DNA of 58,534 nucleotides from Pseudomonas putida (lineage in GTDB: Bacteria; Pseudomonadota; Gammaproteobacteria; Pseudomonadales; Pseudomonadaceae), in the NCBI RefSeq assembly GCF_022627325.1, contig NZ_JAETZZ010000021.1:1-58534 (forward strand). Direction: 5' to 3'. The translations under genes and the position numbers were made by a program. The notes beneath the pieces were generated by a model. The model was given only the letters and a program-made list of their open reading frames with translations. It made no database searches and was not told where the DNA came from. This document shows positions 7,993-17,224 of this stretch, piece after piece. Positions within the stretch are counted from its first letter, which is position 1. The number at the start of each line of letters is the position of its first letter.

Positions 7993-10900
7993 TGTGCGCC
8001 CCTGCCAGCGTCGTTGAGGGCGCTCAGCGCCTTGACGTCGCCCAGGTCGGTGAGTTTGACCCCACCGAAGTTGCGCACTACCAGGCTGACGCGACCATTG
8101 GCGGTGTTCCAGCTGAAGCGCTGCTGGATGCCATCCAGGTCATCGACCCGGGCGCTTTCGTTCATGCGCAGCAGGCCCCAGCGCCCTGGGAAGTCGAACA
8201 CGGTGACGCGTGCACCGCTGAGGGTGACCACGTCCAGGCGCGCGCCCGGCGCGTTGCTGGTACCAGGCCAGGCAAAACGGCTCCAGCTGCTGCGGCCGTT
8301 GCGGTAGTGCTGCTCTTGGCCATCAAGGGTGAACACGATGTCGGTAAAGTTGGCCGACGGCTCAAGCATGATCTCGAAGCCGTTATCGCGGTCCGACAGG
8401 CTGGCGATCACCTGGCCCACGCTGCTGGCCTTGTCGATGCTGTTGAGCATCCCCGGGTTGACCAGCGCAGGCGCCTTGCCGTTGCTCAGCCCCAGGCCTT
8501 CATCACCGGACAGGTTGCCGATCTCGTTGCGCTTGAAGGTCGGCAGCAGGCCGCTTTCGGGGTCGACGAAACGCTGCAGGTCCTTGACCGAAGCCTCGTT
8601 GCGGCTGCCGGTGGCGATCGGGTAACGGTGCGCCATGACCTGCTCCCAGGGCTTGGCGATCTGCTGCTTCCAGGCTTTGGCGATCTGCTGGCCGGCCGGG
8701 TCGCGCAGGGTTTCCCAGGCGTACTGGATCGGCAGGCTGAACAGGCTCTGCAGCGAACGCGACAGGCCGTCCTGGCTGGTGTCGACGCTGGTTTCCACGT
8801 AGTTGCGCACGGTGGTCACTTCGCTTGGCTGGCCTTCCAGGGTTTCGCTGATCAGTTGCTTACTGCTTTTACCGACATCCTGTGAGCGCTGGATGTTGTT
8901 CATGCGCACCTTGAGCTTGCGCAGCGCGGCCAGGTAGCGGTCCATGATGGTGCTGTCAGCGCCTTCGGCGTTGTTGGCTGCGAACACACGGGCGACCGGC
9001 TCGAAACGCTTGGCCAGGCTGCCGTCGTCCACGGCCGGCAGGCTAGGGGCCAGGGCTTCAGGCGCCACGTCCTTGGCTTCGTCGATCAGGCCGGTGACCT
9101 TGCTCCAGAAGCCGTCCGCGCGGGCATTGCCCGTAGGCGTGGCGTCACGCTTGACCGGTAAGTCCCACTGAGTGTTGTCATTGACCGCTGTCAGCAGGTT
9201 CTTCACCGGCGAGTTCTGCACGTCGCTGAGCAGCCCGAGGTGTTCGGTGGCCGAGGCCAGGTCGGCGAAGTGGCGCACGCCCACGCTGCTGACCATCTTG
9301 TACCAGGCCTGGGTGTAATCGCGTTTGTAGCGGGCCATGAACTCGCGCACGAAGTTGGCTTTCTGCACGATGGCATCGCCGCCTTCGCCATCGAGCACCC
9401 AGTCCGACTCGTTGCGCAGGTTGCCCGACACCAGCTTGATCAGCTCGGGCTTGACGAAGGTGTCCCAGCCTTGGCGCGTATAGATCGCCGGCACGCCGGC
9501 AGAGCTGTACAACAGGTTACGGCCAGGCGTTGGCACCAGGTCGTTGAGGCTCAGCGCGGGGAACTGGCGGCTGGACTCCAACTGCAGGCGCAGGTATTCG
9601 CGATCCACCAGCGAACTGGAAATCATGAATGCCTTGAGGTTCTGCCGGGTTTCGTCGATCAGCTGTTGGTTACGCGGCAACGACGGCGCCTGGCCTTGCT
9701 CCAGCAATTGAACGTACAGAGGGGCGTTTTCGCTGATGACGGCTTCGTCGGTGGGGGAACCTTGGGTTGCGGCACCTGCCCAGGCCTGTGGCAGGCTGGC
9801 GGCGACGAAAGCTGGGTCCGGATGGGCTTGCGGCTCGGTCAGCAGCAGGTACAGCTTGAGGGTGTTGTAGGCCTCGATGATCGACGCCACCTGCTGTTCG
9901 TCCAGGCGCCCGAGCATCTCCTCGGACAGCGACAGGCCACCGGTGGTGGCGGACAGTTCGGCCGCGTCGCTCGCCGTGGCCAGGTTGACCTTGGCGGCGT
10001 AGGCGCCGGCACGGGTCTTGGTCAGGGCCGCCTGGGCCTTGGCCGCCAGGCGTGGCGCCAACGGCTTGCCATTGCGGCTTTTCGGCGCCGGGGTGAACTC
10101 CAACTCCTGGTTGATGCCGCTGGCAAAGGTGTTGAATGCACGCATCTGCACCTGCAGGCTGCGGGCGATCGGCTCCAGTGCCTGGCTGCGCAGTTGCGCC
10201 AGGTAGGCGTCGCGGGCCACCTGGTGAATCGCCTCACCGTGGTACAGGCCAGCGCTCAATTGCAGCGGCACGCCCTCCTGGCGATGGGCTTCGACCGTCG
10301 CCATCTGCCCGCGCAGCACTTCCAGGCCTTTACCGGCAGCCAGCAGTTGTGCGCGGTCATCGGCGCGTTCGATCTCGGCCAGTTGCCCACGCAGGCTGTC
10401 CAGCCATTGGCGGTTGTTGGCGAACGATAGCGCCTGCCAACCAATGAAGGCCACCCCGGCGGCAGCCGCAAGGCCAAGCAACAGGGGGCTGAAGCCAGCC
10501 TGGCGGCCTAGGCGCGACTGATACAGGGTCAGGTCGCGGTCGGGGAAGATCACCTGGCGGAACGTGTCGGTGATGAAGTAGCTGCGGTTGCCTTGCGGGT
10601 GGCTGGCCGGCTGGGCGCTATCGTCGTGGGCCGCTTGCAGGGCAAAGTTGTCGGCGATGGCGTCTTCGTACACCTGGCCCAGTTGCTGCTCGGTTTGCAG
10701 GGCACTGGTGAAGTACAAACCGCGCAACAGCAGAGGCGCACCGCCACCCTGGCCGCGGGTGAAGTGTTCAAGGAACTGCTCCAGCACGCCATTGAGTTCT
10801 GCGAAGTACTGGGGGAAGTTGAGCAGTGTGCTGTCGGCATCTGCGCCAAGGCTGATCATCTGCGCATCGACGTGGCGGCGAACGTGGCTCTGCAGGTTTT

Positions 10901-11795
10901 TCAGGCGGGTGTTGAGCACGGCCTGCAAACCGTTGTTGCGGAGTTCCGACAGGCCGAAGGTCATGCCCAGCGGCTGCTGGCGCTGGTGCAGGTCCAGCCC
11001 TTCGAAGGCCTGGTTGAAGCCGGGCAACTGGTCGGTCTTGCTCAGCATCAGGTACACAGGTGGGTTAGTGCCCAGGCACTCGGCGTATTCCGCCACGCGC
11101 GCCACCAACTGCGCGGCCAGCGCATTACGCCCGTCGCTGTTGGCCGCCAGCAGTTCAGGCAGGCTGACCACGAGCACCAGGCCGTTGATCGCTGCCTTAC
11201 CGCGTTGCTTGCGCAGCATGCGCAGGAAGGCTGAGAACTCGCTGGCAGACTGATCGTCGCGCAGGTAACGGCCTGCGGTGTCGATCATCACTGCGTCGGG
11301 GCTGAAGTACCAGTCGCAGTGCTGGGTGCCACTTTCGCTGTCATTGGCGGTGGCGATGCTGGCCGAAAGGCCCGAGTGGGTCAGCAGCGAGGTTTTGCCT
11401 GCAGCCGACATGCCGATCACCAGGTACCAGGGCAGGTCGGACAGGGCTGCCTTGCCACCACCACCGGCGGAGCGGTCGGTGCGCAGCATGGCGATGGCAT
11501 GCTTGAGGCGCTCGCGCAGCACCTGCTGGTCGCGGAATTCACCCGTGGCGTTCCACGAGCGATCGACCTCGATCTGCAGCAGGTTCTCCAAGTTATGCTC
11601 GGCGCGGATGCGCTGGTACTGGCGCAGTACGATCACCAGCAGGAAGCAGGCGCTGATGATGGCCAGCGCTTCAGGCACATGGTGGCGCAGCCAGGGCACC
11701 ATCGGGGCCACCAACCAGCAGATCAACAGGGTCACCAACCACAGCAGTGGCAGGAGAATCCAGAAACTCTTCAACAGACGCAGTAATGTTTTCAT
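7989..11795 (-). CDS. tssM: T6SS membrane-complex protein TssM (IcmF)
   Basis: 1268 aa. Two N-terminal membrane helices (about 11-57) precede a cytoplasmic NTPase-like domain with Walker A GMSAAGKT (128-135) and DTAGRY further on. A third membrane helix (PLLLGLAAAAGVAFIGWQAL, near residue 435) precedes a long periplasmic IcmF-C region ending in the VFDFPGRWGLLRM segment typical of the TssJ-contacting domain. TssM spans the envelope and joins TssL to the lipoprotein TssJ, forming the channel through which the tail fires. AGGAAG precedes the ATG. The stop overlaps the tagF start as ATGA. Confidence 0.95.
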   Translation of the reverse strand: MKTLLRLLKSFWILLPLLWLVTLLICWLVAPMVPWLRHHVPEALAIISACFLLVIVLRQYQRIRAEHNLENLLQIEVDRSWNATGEFRDQQVLRERLKHAIAMLRTDRSAGGGGKAALSDLPWYLVIGMSAAGKTSLLTHSGLSASIATANDSESGTQHCDWYFSPDAVMIDTAGRYLRDDQSASEFSAFLRMLRKQRGKAAINGLVLVVSLPELLAANSDGRNALAAQLVARVAEYAECLGTNPPVYLMLSKTDQLPGFNQAFEGLDLHQRQQPLGMTFGLSELRNNGLQAVLNTRLKNLQSHVRRHVDAQMISLGADADSTLLNFPQYFAELNGVLEQFLEHFTRGQGGGAPLLLRGLYFTSALQTEQQLGQVYEDAIADNFALQAAHDDSAQPASHPQGNRSYFITDTFRQVIFPDRDLTLYQSRLGRQAGFSPLLLGLAAAAGVAFIGWQALSFANNRQWLDSLRGQLAEIERADDRAQLLAAGKGLEVLRGQMATVEAHRQEGVPLQLSAGLYHGEAIHQVARDAYLAQLRSQALEPIARSLQVQMRAFNTFASGINQELEFTPAPKSRNGKPLAPRLAAKAQAALTKTRAGAYAAKVNLATASDAAELSATTGGLSLSEEMLGRLDEQQVASIIEAYNTLKLYLLLTEPQAHPDPAFVAASLPQAWAGAATQGSPTDEAVISENAPLYVQLLEQGQAPSLPRNQQLIDETRQNLKAFMISSSLVDREYLRLQLESSRQFPALSLNDLVPTPGRNLLYSSAGVPAIYTRQGWDTFVKPELIKLVSGNLRNESDWVLDGEGGDAIVQKANFVREFMARYKRDYTQAWYKMVSSVGVRHFADLASATEHLGLLSDVQNSPVKNLLTAVNDNTQWDLPVKRDATPTGNARADGFWSKVTGLIDEAKDVAPEALAPSLPAVDDGSLAKRFEPVARVFAANNAEGADSTIMDRYLAALRKLKVRMNNIQRSQDVGKSSKQLISETLEGQPSEVTTVRNYVETSVDTSQDGLSRSLQSLFSLPIQYAWETLRDPAGQQIAKAWKQQIAKPWEQVMAHRYPIATGSRNEASVKDLQRFVDPESGLLPTFKRNEIGNLSGDEGLGLSNGKAPALVNPGMLNSIDKASSVGQVIASLSDRDNGFEIMLEPSANFTDIVFTLDGQEQHYRNGRSSWSRFAWPGTSNAPGARLDVVTLSGARVTVFDFPGRWGLLRMNESARVDDLDGIQQRFSWNTANGRVSLVVRNFGGVKLTDLGDVKALSALNDAGRGAQ

Positions 11796-11825
11796 GTCTT
11801 CCTGACTCGGCTACCTGAGGTGTGC

Positions 11826-12542
11826 TCAGGCACTGAACAGCTGGCGGATTTGTTCGGAAAGGGCGGCGACATCCTTGTCCAGCAACCAGTCGAGCGTCAG
11901 GTATACCGCGACGCAGACCAGCGCAATCAACACCAGGTACACCCACAGCGGCACTTCGTGGCGCAGCATCTGCGACACCTGATCGGGCAGGGCCCAGTCC
12001 GGCGAGAGGGTTTTGGGTGGCTTGCGGTAGCGCGCGATGTCCTGGCCCAGGGCGTTGGCCAGGTAGCGCAGCTGGTCTTTCTGGCCGAGGCTGAACTTGC
12101 CCTCGAAGCCCAGTGCCAGGCACAGGTGGTAGACCTCCAGTACATCGAGGTTCTGTTTGACGTCGCCGCGCAACGTTTCGACCTTCTCGAAGAAGCCTTC
12201 ACCGGCCAGGTGCACACCGAAATAGCGGAACTGCAGCGGTTGCAGCTCGAAGTGCCCCCGCAGCTCGTTGTCGCCGGAGCGCAGCACGCTTTCGTCGAGG
12301 AAGGCGCACAAGGCGTACTGAGTGTCCTTGACCTGCTCGACGCTGTAGTTGGCCGCGCGGGCATCGCGCTCCAGGTTGGCGAAGAAGCGGTCGACGCTGG
12401 CTTCGAAGGCTTGTACCGAGGTCACCTGACGGCCACGGCGGACAATCAGCGCCATGCTGATGAAGTCCTGTACCAGGCTCTTGAGGGTTGGTTTGTCGGT
12501 GGCGGGCGCGACGGCGCCCTGTTGCAATACGGCTTCGGTCAT
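11826..12542 (-). CDS. tssL: T6SS inner-membrane protein TssL (DotU)
   Basis: 238 aa, a short DotU/TssL: a hook-shaped cytoplasmic domain (ALCAFLDESVLRSGDNELRG, then YHLCLALGFEGKF) followed by a single C-terminal membrane helix (VPLWVYLVLIALVCVAVYLT, about residues 195-215). No peptidoglycan-binding extension is present, unlike extended TssL proteins. It dimerises in the membrane and docks the baseplate onto TssM. The start overlaps the tssK stop as ATGA. The missing cell-wall anchor is probably supplied by the ImcF-OmpA protein encoded further along the operon (inference). Confidence 0.95.
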   Translation of the reverse strand: MTEAVLQQGAVAPATDKPTLKSLVQDFISMALIVRRGRQVTSVQAFEASVDRFFANLERDARAANYSVEQVKDTQYALCAFLDESVLRSGDNELRGHFELQPLQFRYFGVHLAGEGFFEKVETLRGDVKQNLDVLEVYHLCLALGFEGKFSLGQKDQLRYLANALGQDIARYRKPPKTLSPDWALPDQVSQMLRHEVPLWVYLVLIALVCVAVYLTLDWLLDKDVAALSEQIRQLFSA

Positions 12543-13882
12543 TTGAGCACCGCCATCAGTTCAAGCTTGAGGTTGGTAAAGGCGCTGGGCGCATAGAAGC
12601 AGATGGTCTGGGCGTTCATCATTCGCTCGTAGACATGGCCATGTGGCTCGATGGCGAAATACTGGTTGTCCAGGCGTACTGGGATGGCGTTGGGCAACCG
12701 GGCAGCATGGTTGAGGGTGACGCCAGGCATGGCGCTGTTGACCACCACTTCGATGTCTTCCGGCGAGCCCACCTTGAACGCACGCGGCACCAGCTCCAGC
12801 AGGCTGGCACCAGGCATGTCGGCGTGTACCGAGATATAGAAGTCGGCCTCGACCAGGCGCGGGTCGCGCAGTTGCCCCTGCCAGTACGACGGCTTGGTCT
12901 GGGTGAGGTTGATGACGATGCATTGGTTGGGCACGACGTTATCGAGCATCACCCGGATCATCTCGTCCAGTTTGACCAGTGACGCCGCCGGGTCGTGGTG
13001 ATCGTATTCGGGGACATCACTTAGCTGGGTATCGAGAGTGAACGTCAACAGCCCGCCGGCAAGGTCGGCCAGGAACAGGTACAGGCGCTCCGGGTGCAGC
13101 CGCGGATGGGCCAGCAGGTGGGCCAGTTGCGGGTGCGCACGGTTGACCGTGTTCAGCAACCAGAACAGTGTGACGTCGCTGGAACCGAACTCGGCGATCT
13201 GGTCGGCGCGCTCGCGGCGCCGGCCCGACAACGCCTTGCTCTTGGCCTGTAGGGCACCGAGCAAGCGCTTGCCGATGCCGGCCAGCGTCTCATGGCTGCC
13301 CAGGTGCAGGGTAGGGTGGACGAAGTGCGGGTCCAGGTTGAAGCCGCCCATGCTGTTGCGGGTGAGTTTGGCCAGCGGGCAATGGCTGTAGCCATCAAGG
13401 CTGTCGCCATCGACCAGCAGCACGACATTCAGGCGCAGGCTGGTGATTTCGTTTTCCAGTTCGCCTTCGTTGAGGTCGGGCAGGGTATCGAACTGTTTGC
13501 GAAAGCGCCGCGCTGCCTTGTGCTCTTGGCCATCTTCGACATAGTTCAGGCCGAAGGGCTCGGGCAGTTTGAGTGCGGCGTAAACCTTCAGGTCGTTGGC
13601 CTTGAGCAGGTCTTTGAGGTCGCGCGCGGCCGGCAGCGGGTCGTGCTGCGGCGCGTCGTACAGGCTGCCGTCCGGAAACACCAGTTTCAGCCGCTTGAGC
13701 TGCAGCGAACCGTTGGCCAGGGCATCTTCGTCCACCTGCAGCGCCTGTACCCCCCAATGAAACGGGGTGCCGCGCAATGTGGACTCGGCCAGCTGGTGCT
13801 GGTGGAACTCGTCCTGGTATTGGAAGTGCTGGGGCAGCAGGAACATGCCTTCCGACCACATCACCCTGCTCTGCTTGCTCAT
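12539..13882 (-). CDS. tssK: T6SS baseplate protein TssK
   Basis: 447 aa, starting with the family-typical SRVMWSEGMFLLPQHFQYQD and containing LHLGSHETLAGIG and a C-terminal FTNLKLELMAVLK. TssK trimers link the baseplate wedge (TssEFG) to the TssL/TssM membrane complex. ATGA overlaps join it to tssJ upstream and tssL downstream, so tssJKL are translationally coupled. Length matches the usual about 445 aa. No anomaly seen. Confidence 0.95.
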   Translation of the reverse strand: MSKQSRVMWSEGMFLLPQHFQYQDEFHQHQLAESTLRGTPFHWGVQALQVDEDALANGSLQLKRLKLVFPDGSLYDAPQHDPLPAARDLKDLLKANDLKVYAALKLPEPFGLNYVEDGQEHKAARRFRKQFDTLPDLNEGELENEITSLRLNVVLLVDGDSLDGYSHCPLAKLTRNSMGGFNLDPHFVHPTLHLGSHETLAGIGKRLLGALQAKSKALSGRRRERADQIAEFGSSDVTLFWLLNTVNRAHPQLAHLLAHPRLHPERLYLFLADLAGGLLTFTLDTQLSDVPEYDHHDPAASLVKLDEMIRVMLDNVVPNQCIVINLTQTKPSYWQGQLRDPRLVEADFYISVHADMPGASLLELVPRAFKVGSPEDIEVVVNSAMPGVTLNHAARLPNAIPVRLDNQYFAIEPHGHVYERMMNAQTICFYAPSAFTNLKLELMAVLK

Positions 13883-14601
13883 TTGACGCTATCCACTAAA
13901 GAATTGAAGGTTGAATCCATGGCGTTACTGGCCGATTTGCCGGCAGCGTCGGTGGCCTTTTCGATCACAGCGTCCTGCACTTTTTCGGTGAGAGCAGATG
14001 GCGCTTCTTCGGCCTTTTGCGCAGCAGCCAACTGGTCAGCGGTGGGCGGCTTGTTCAGCACATCGACGCCACGCAGGGCGCTGATTTCGGTGTTGTCCAC
14101 CAGTACCCACAGGCCATCGGAAGAGAACCAGATACCGTCCTTGCGCAGCGACTCGGCATCGAAGGCGACCTTCCAGCGGGCATCGTGCTCATCACGGAAA
14201 AACGCCGCCACGCCGACATAGCGGGCGGACTTGGCCAGTGGCCATTGGTCGGTCTGGCCGATACCTGGCAGCAGGGTGAGCTCGCGGGCTTCTACCAGCG
14301 TGTTGCCCAAGGCTTTTTCCGGAGCGTCCCAAAGTGTCTCGGCGTCGGTGGCTGCAAAGCGCTCGAGGTCGGTCAGCTGGTACACGCGCATCACCACCGA
14401 CAACGGCTTGCCTTCAGCGTCGGGGTTGAGCTGGTTGCCTCCGTCGGAGGTCAGGATGACCTTCTCGCTGTCGGCCAGCATGTCGGCCGCCCAGCTGTCT
14501 TCCATGCGCTTGCCGATGCGGTCGGTGACGCCGCAACCAGCCAGCGCCAGCAGCAGGGCTGCGACGGTCAGGCGCTTGAGGGCAGTGTGTGTGTGGTACA
14601 T
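13879..14601 (-). CDS. tssJ: T6SS outer-membrane lipoprotein TssJ
   Basis: 240 aa from the ATG at 14601. A short basic N-terminus and hydrophobic stretch lead to the lipobox LALAGC with the lipidated cysteine at residue 23. The middle carries the transthyretin-like TssJ fold (LSVVMRVYQLTDLERFAATD, then LLPGIGQTDQWPLAKSARYV). TssJ sits in the outer membrane and binds periplasmic TssM. It is longer than many TssJ proteins (usually 150-190 aa), with an extra C-terminal Ala/Lys/Asp-rich helical tail of about 50 residues whose role is unknown. An in-frame upstream ATG at 14655 falls inside the clpV coding region and would hide the signal peptide. Confidence 0.9.
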   Translation of the reverse strand: MYHTHTALKRLTVAALLLALAGCGVTDRIGKRMEDSWAADMLADSEKVILTSDGGNQLNPDAEGKPLSVVMRVYQLTDLERFAATDAETLWDAPEKALGNTLVEARELTLLPGIGQTDQWPLAKSARYVGVAAFFRDEHDARWKVAFDAESLRKDGIWFSSDGLWVLVDNTEISALRGVDVLNKPPTADQLAAAQKAEEAPSALTEKVQDAVIEKATDAAGKSASNAMDSTFNSLVDSVK

Positions 14602-14626
14602 GACGGCTAAACCTCCGGGTACTCGT

Positions 14627-17224
14627 TCAGGCCATGCGATAGGCGAAATCGCCATCGCTGCCCAACTCGATCGTCAAGCGCTCGATCGGCGCGTCCTGGG
14701 CCATGCGCTCGAGAACGTGCTGGGCAAGCTCGGGCATCAGGGTGCGGGACAGGATGTTGTCGATGTTGCGTGCGCCGCTGTCGACCTCGGTGCACCGTGC
14801 CGCGATGGCCTTGACCAAGGCGTCGTCGTAGCTCAGCTCGGCCTGGTGGTTGCGGGCGAAACGTTTGGCGATGCGCTCGAGCTTGAGGGCAACGATGCGC
14901 TCGAGGATCTGGTCCTGCACCGGGTAGAACGGCACGATGCTCAGGCGGCCGAGGAAGGCCGGTTTGAAGACGTGGTTCAGCTCGTCGCGCAGGCCTTCGA
15001 CGATGGCCTCGGGGGTAGGCAGCGTCTGGGCATTCAGGCAGGTCTGCATGATGCGCTCGGTGCCGGTGTTGGACGTGAGGATGATCACCGTGTTGCGGAA
15101 GTTGATCTCGCGGCCTTCGCCATCGTCCAGCACGCCTTTGTCAAACACCTGGAAGAACAGCTCGAGCACATCAGGGTGAGCCTTTTCCACCTCGTCCAGC
15201 AGCACCACACTGTAGGGCTTGCGGCGCACCGCCTCGGTCAGCACGCCGCCTTCGCCGTAACCGACGTAGCCGGGTGGCGAGCCTTTGAGGCTCGACACTG
15301 TGTGGGCCTCCTGGTACTCGGACATATTGATGGTGATCAGGTTGCGCTCACCACCGTACAGGGTGTCGGCCAATGCCAGCGCGGTTTCGGTCTTGCCGAC
15401 GCCGCTGGGGCCCAGCAGCAGGAACACGCCGATCGGTTTGTTCGGGTCTTCCATGCGGGCGCGGGAAATCTTGATGCGCTTGCCGATTTCGTGCAGCGCG
15501 TGGTCCTGGCCGAGCACGCGTTCACCGAGCAGGGCAGGCAGGCGCTGCACGGTGTCGATCTCGTCACGCAGCATCTTGCCCAATGGGATACCGGTCCAAC
15601 CGCTGATCACCTGGGCGATGGCGCCAGCGTCAACCAAGGCGTGGACCAGGGGCTGGTCGCCCTGCACGTTGCTAAGCTCGGCGCGCAGGGCATTGAGCTG
15701 GGCGGCGTCGGTGTCCTTGGCGCTGTCCAGGGCTTTGAGTTGTTCGACCAGTTCCAGCTCCTGCTGCCACTGGGCGCTCAGGCGCTGCTCGTGCTCCTGC
15801 TCGGCCTGTAGGGCGGCCTGCAGCTCGGCCAGCCGCCGGGCATGGTCGTGGCCCTTGCCGGCTTCGTGGTCGAGCACGGCGATTTCGGCCTGCAAGTTGT
15901 CGATAAGCCGACGGCAGTCTTCCAGCGCGCCGGGTTGCGACGACTGCGCCAAGGCGATGCGTGCGCAGGCGGTATCGAGCACGCTGACAGCCTTGTCGGG
16001 CAATTGGCGGCCGGTGATGTAGCGGTTGGACAGGCGTACGGCTTGTACCAGCGCTTCGTCCATCACCGCCACCTTGTGGTGCTCGCGCATTTTGCCCAGC
16101 AGGCCGCGCAGCATATGGATGGCCTTGTCTTCGTCAGGCTCTTCGACCTTGACTACCTGGAAGCGACGGGCGAGGGCGGCGTCTTTTTCAAAGTACTTCT
16201 TGTATTCGGCCCAGGTGGTGGCAGCGATGGTGCGTAGTTCGCCACGGGCCAAGGCTGGCTTGAGCAGGTTGGCGGCATCGTTCTGCCCGGCCTGGCCACC
16301 AGAGCCGATCAGGGTGTGGGCCTCGTCGATGAACAGGATGATCGGGTGCAGGCTGCGCTTGACCTCTTCGATCACCGCTTTGAGGCGGTTTTCGAACTCG
16401 CCCTTGACCCCGGCACCCGCCTGCAGCAGGCCCAGGTCGAGGGTGTGCACGGCGACGTCCTTGAGTGGGGCCGGCACATCGCCCTGGGCGATGCGCAAAG
16501 CCAAGCCTTCGACCACTGCGGTCTTGCCGACGCCGGCTTCGCCGGTGAGGATCGGGTTGTTCTGGCGGCGACGGGTGAGGATGTCGACCATCTGCCGCAC
16601 TTCGAACTCGCGGCCCAGTACCGGGTCGATCCGGCCGTCACGGGCGCTCTGGGTGAGGTTGACGGTGTACTGGTCCAGGGCCGGGGTCTTGCCGCCAACC
16701 TTGCCGGCACCTGCCACTGGCGCCGAGGGGCTGGCCAGAGGGCTGGCGAGCCTGGATTCGGCACTGCTTTCGACCAGTGCGCTGAGGTTCAGGCGCAGGT
16801 CGTCGGCGTTGATCTTCTCAAGCTCCGGTGCCGAGGCGATGACCACCCGGCGCAGTTCGGCGTCGTCGAGCAATGCTTGCAACAGGTGCGCACTGCGCAC
16901 CTGGCCTACCCCGTACTCGATCGACGCCAGCACCCAGGCCTGCTCGATCATGCGGGTGATGTGCGGGGACAGCGCCGGGGTGCGGGTGTTGCCTTTCTTG
17001 AAGGTACCCAGTGCGGTCACAAGTTGCGCCTGCAGGCGCTCGGCGACCACATCGTAGTGGCGCAGGATCAGCGGCAGGTCACTGTCGCTGTTATCCAGCA
17101 ACTGCAGCAGCAGGTGTTCCACCTCTACGTCGTAGTGGTGCTCCGACAGGCACAGGGCCGCCGCGCTTTCAGTGGCCGTGCGGCTGGTTTCGTTAAGCTT
17201 GGCGAACAGAGACTTCAGGTTCAC
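14627..17224 (-). CDS. tssH: T6SS sheath-recycling AAA+ ATPase TssH (ClpV)
   Basis: 865 aa from a GTG at 17224 that overlaps the tssG stop as GTGA. N-terminal Clp repeats (1-150) are followed by AAA+ domain 1 with Walker A GEAGVGKT (228-235), a middle coiled coil (KGHDHARRLAELQAALQAEQ region), and AAA+ domain 2 with Walker A GPSGVGKT near residue 605. An Ala/Ser/Pro linker separates the N-domain from AAA1. ClpV pulls on contracted sheath subunits so that they can be reused after firing. Length matches the family. Confidence 0.95.
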   Translation of the reverse strand: MNLKSLFAKLNETSRTATESAAALCLSEHHYDVEVEHLLLQLLDNSDSDLPLILRHYDVVAERLQAQLVTALGTFKKGNTRTPALSPHITRMIEQAWVLASIEYGVGQVRSAHLLQALLDDAELRRVVIASAPELEKINADDLRLNLSALVESSAESRLASPLASPSAPVAGAGKVGGKTPALDQYTVNLTQSARDGRIDPVLGREFEVRQMVDILTRRRQNNPILTGEAGVGKTAVVEGLALRIAQGDVPAPLKDVAVHTLDLGLLQAGAGVKGEFENRLKAVIEEVKRSLHPIILFIDEAHTLIGSGGQAGQNDAANLLKPALARGELRTIAATTWAEYKKYFEKDAALARRFQVVKVEEPDEDKAIHMLRGLLGKMREHHKVAVMDEALVQAVRLSNRYITGRQLPDKAVSVLDTACARIALAQSSQPGALEDCRRLIDNLQAEIAVLDHEAGKGHDHARRLAELQAALQAEQEHEQRLSAQWQQELELVEQLKALDSAKDTDAAQLNALRAELSNVQGDQPLVHALVDAGAIAQVISGWTGIPLGKMLRDEIDTVQRLPALLGERVLGQDHALHEIGKRIKISRARMEDPNKPIGVFLLLGPSGVGKTETALALADTLYGGERNLITINMSEYQEAHTVSSLKGSPPGYVGYGEGGVLTEAVRRKPYSVVLLDEVEKAHPDVLELFFQVFDKGVLDDGEGREINFRNTVIILTSNTGTERIMQTCLNAQTLPTPEAIVEGLRDELNHVFKPAFLGRLSIVPFYPVQDQILERIVALKLERIAKRFARNHQAELSYDDALVKAIAARCTEVDSGARNIDNILSRTLMPELAQHVLERMAQDAPIERLTIELGSDGDFAYRMA

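Noticed and set aside
5456..12596. Several long plus-strand frames (5456-6487, 7276-8307, 9240-10430, 11820-12596) opposite the T6SS genes
   Set aside because: All lie wholly antisense to conserved tss genes, show Gln/Arg/Ala-rich shadow composition and lack ribosome sites.
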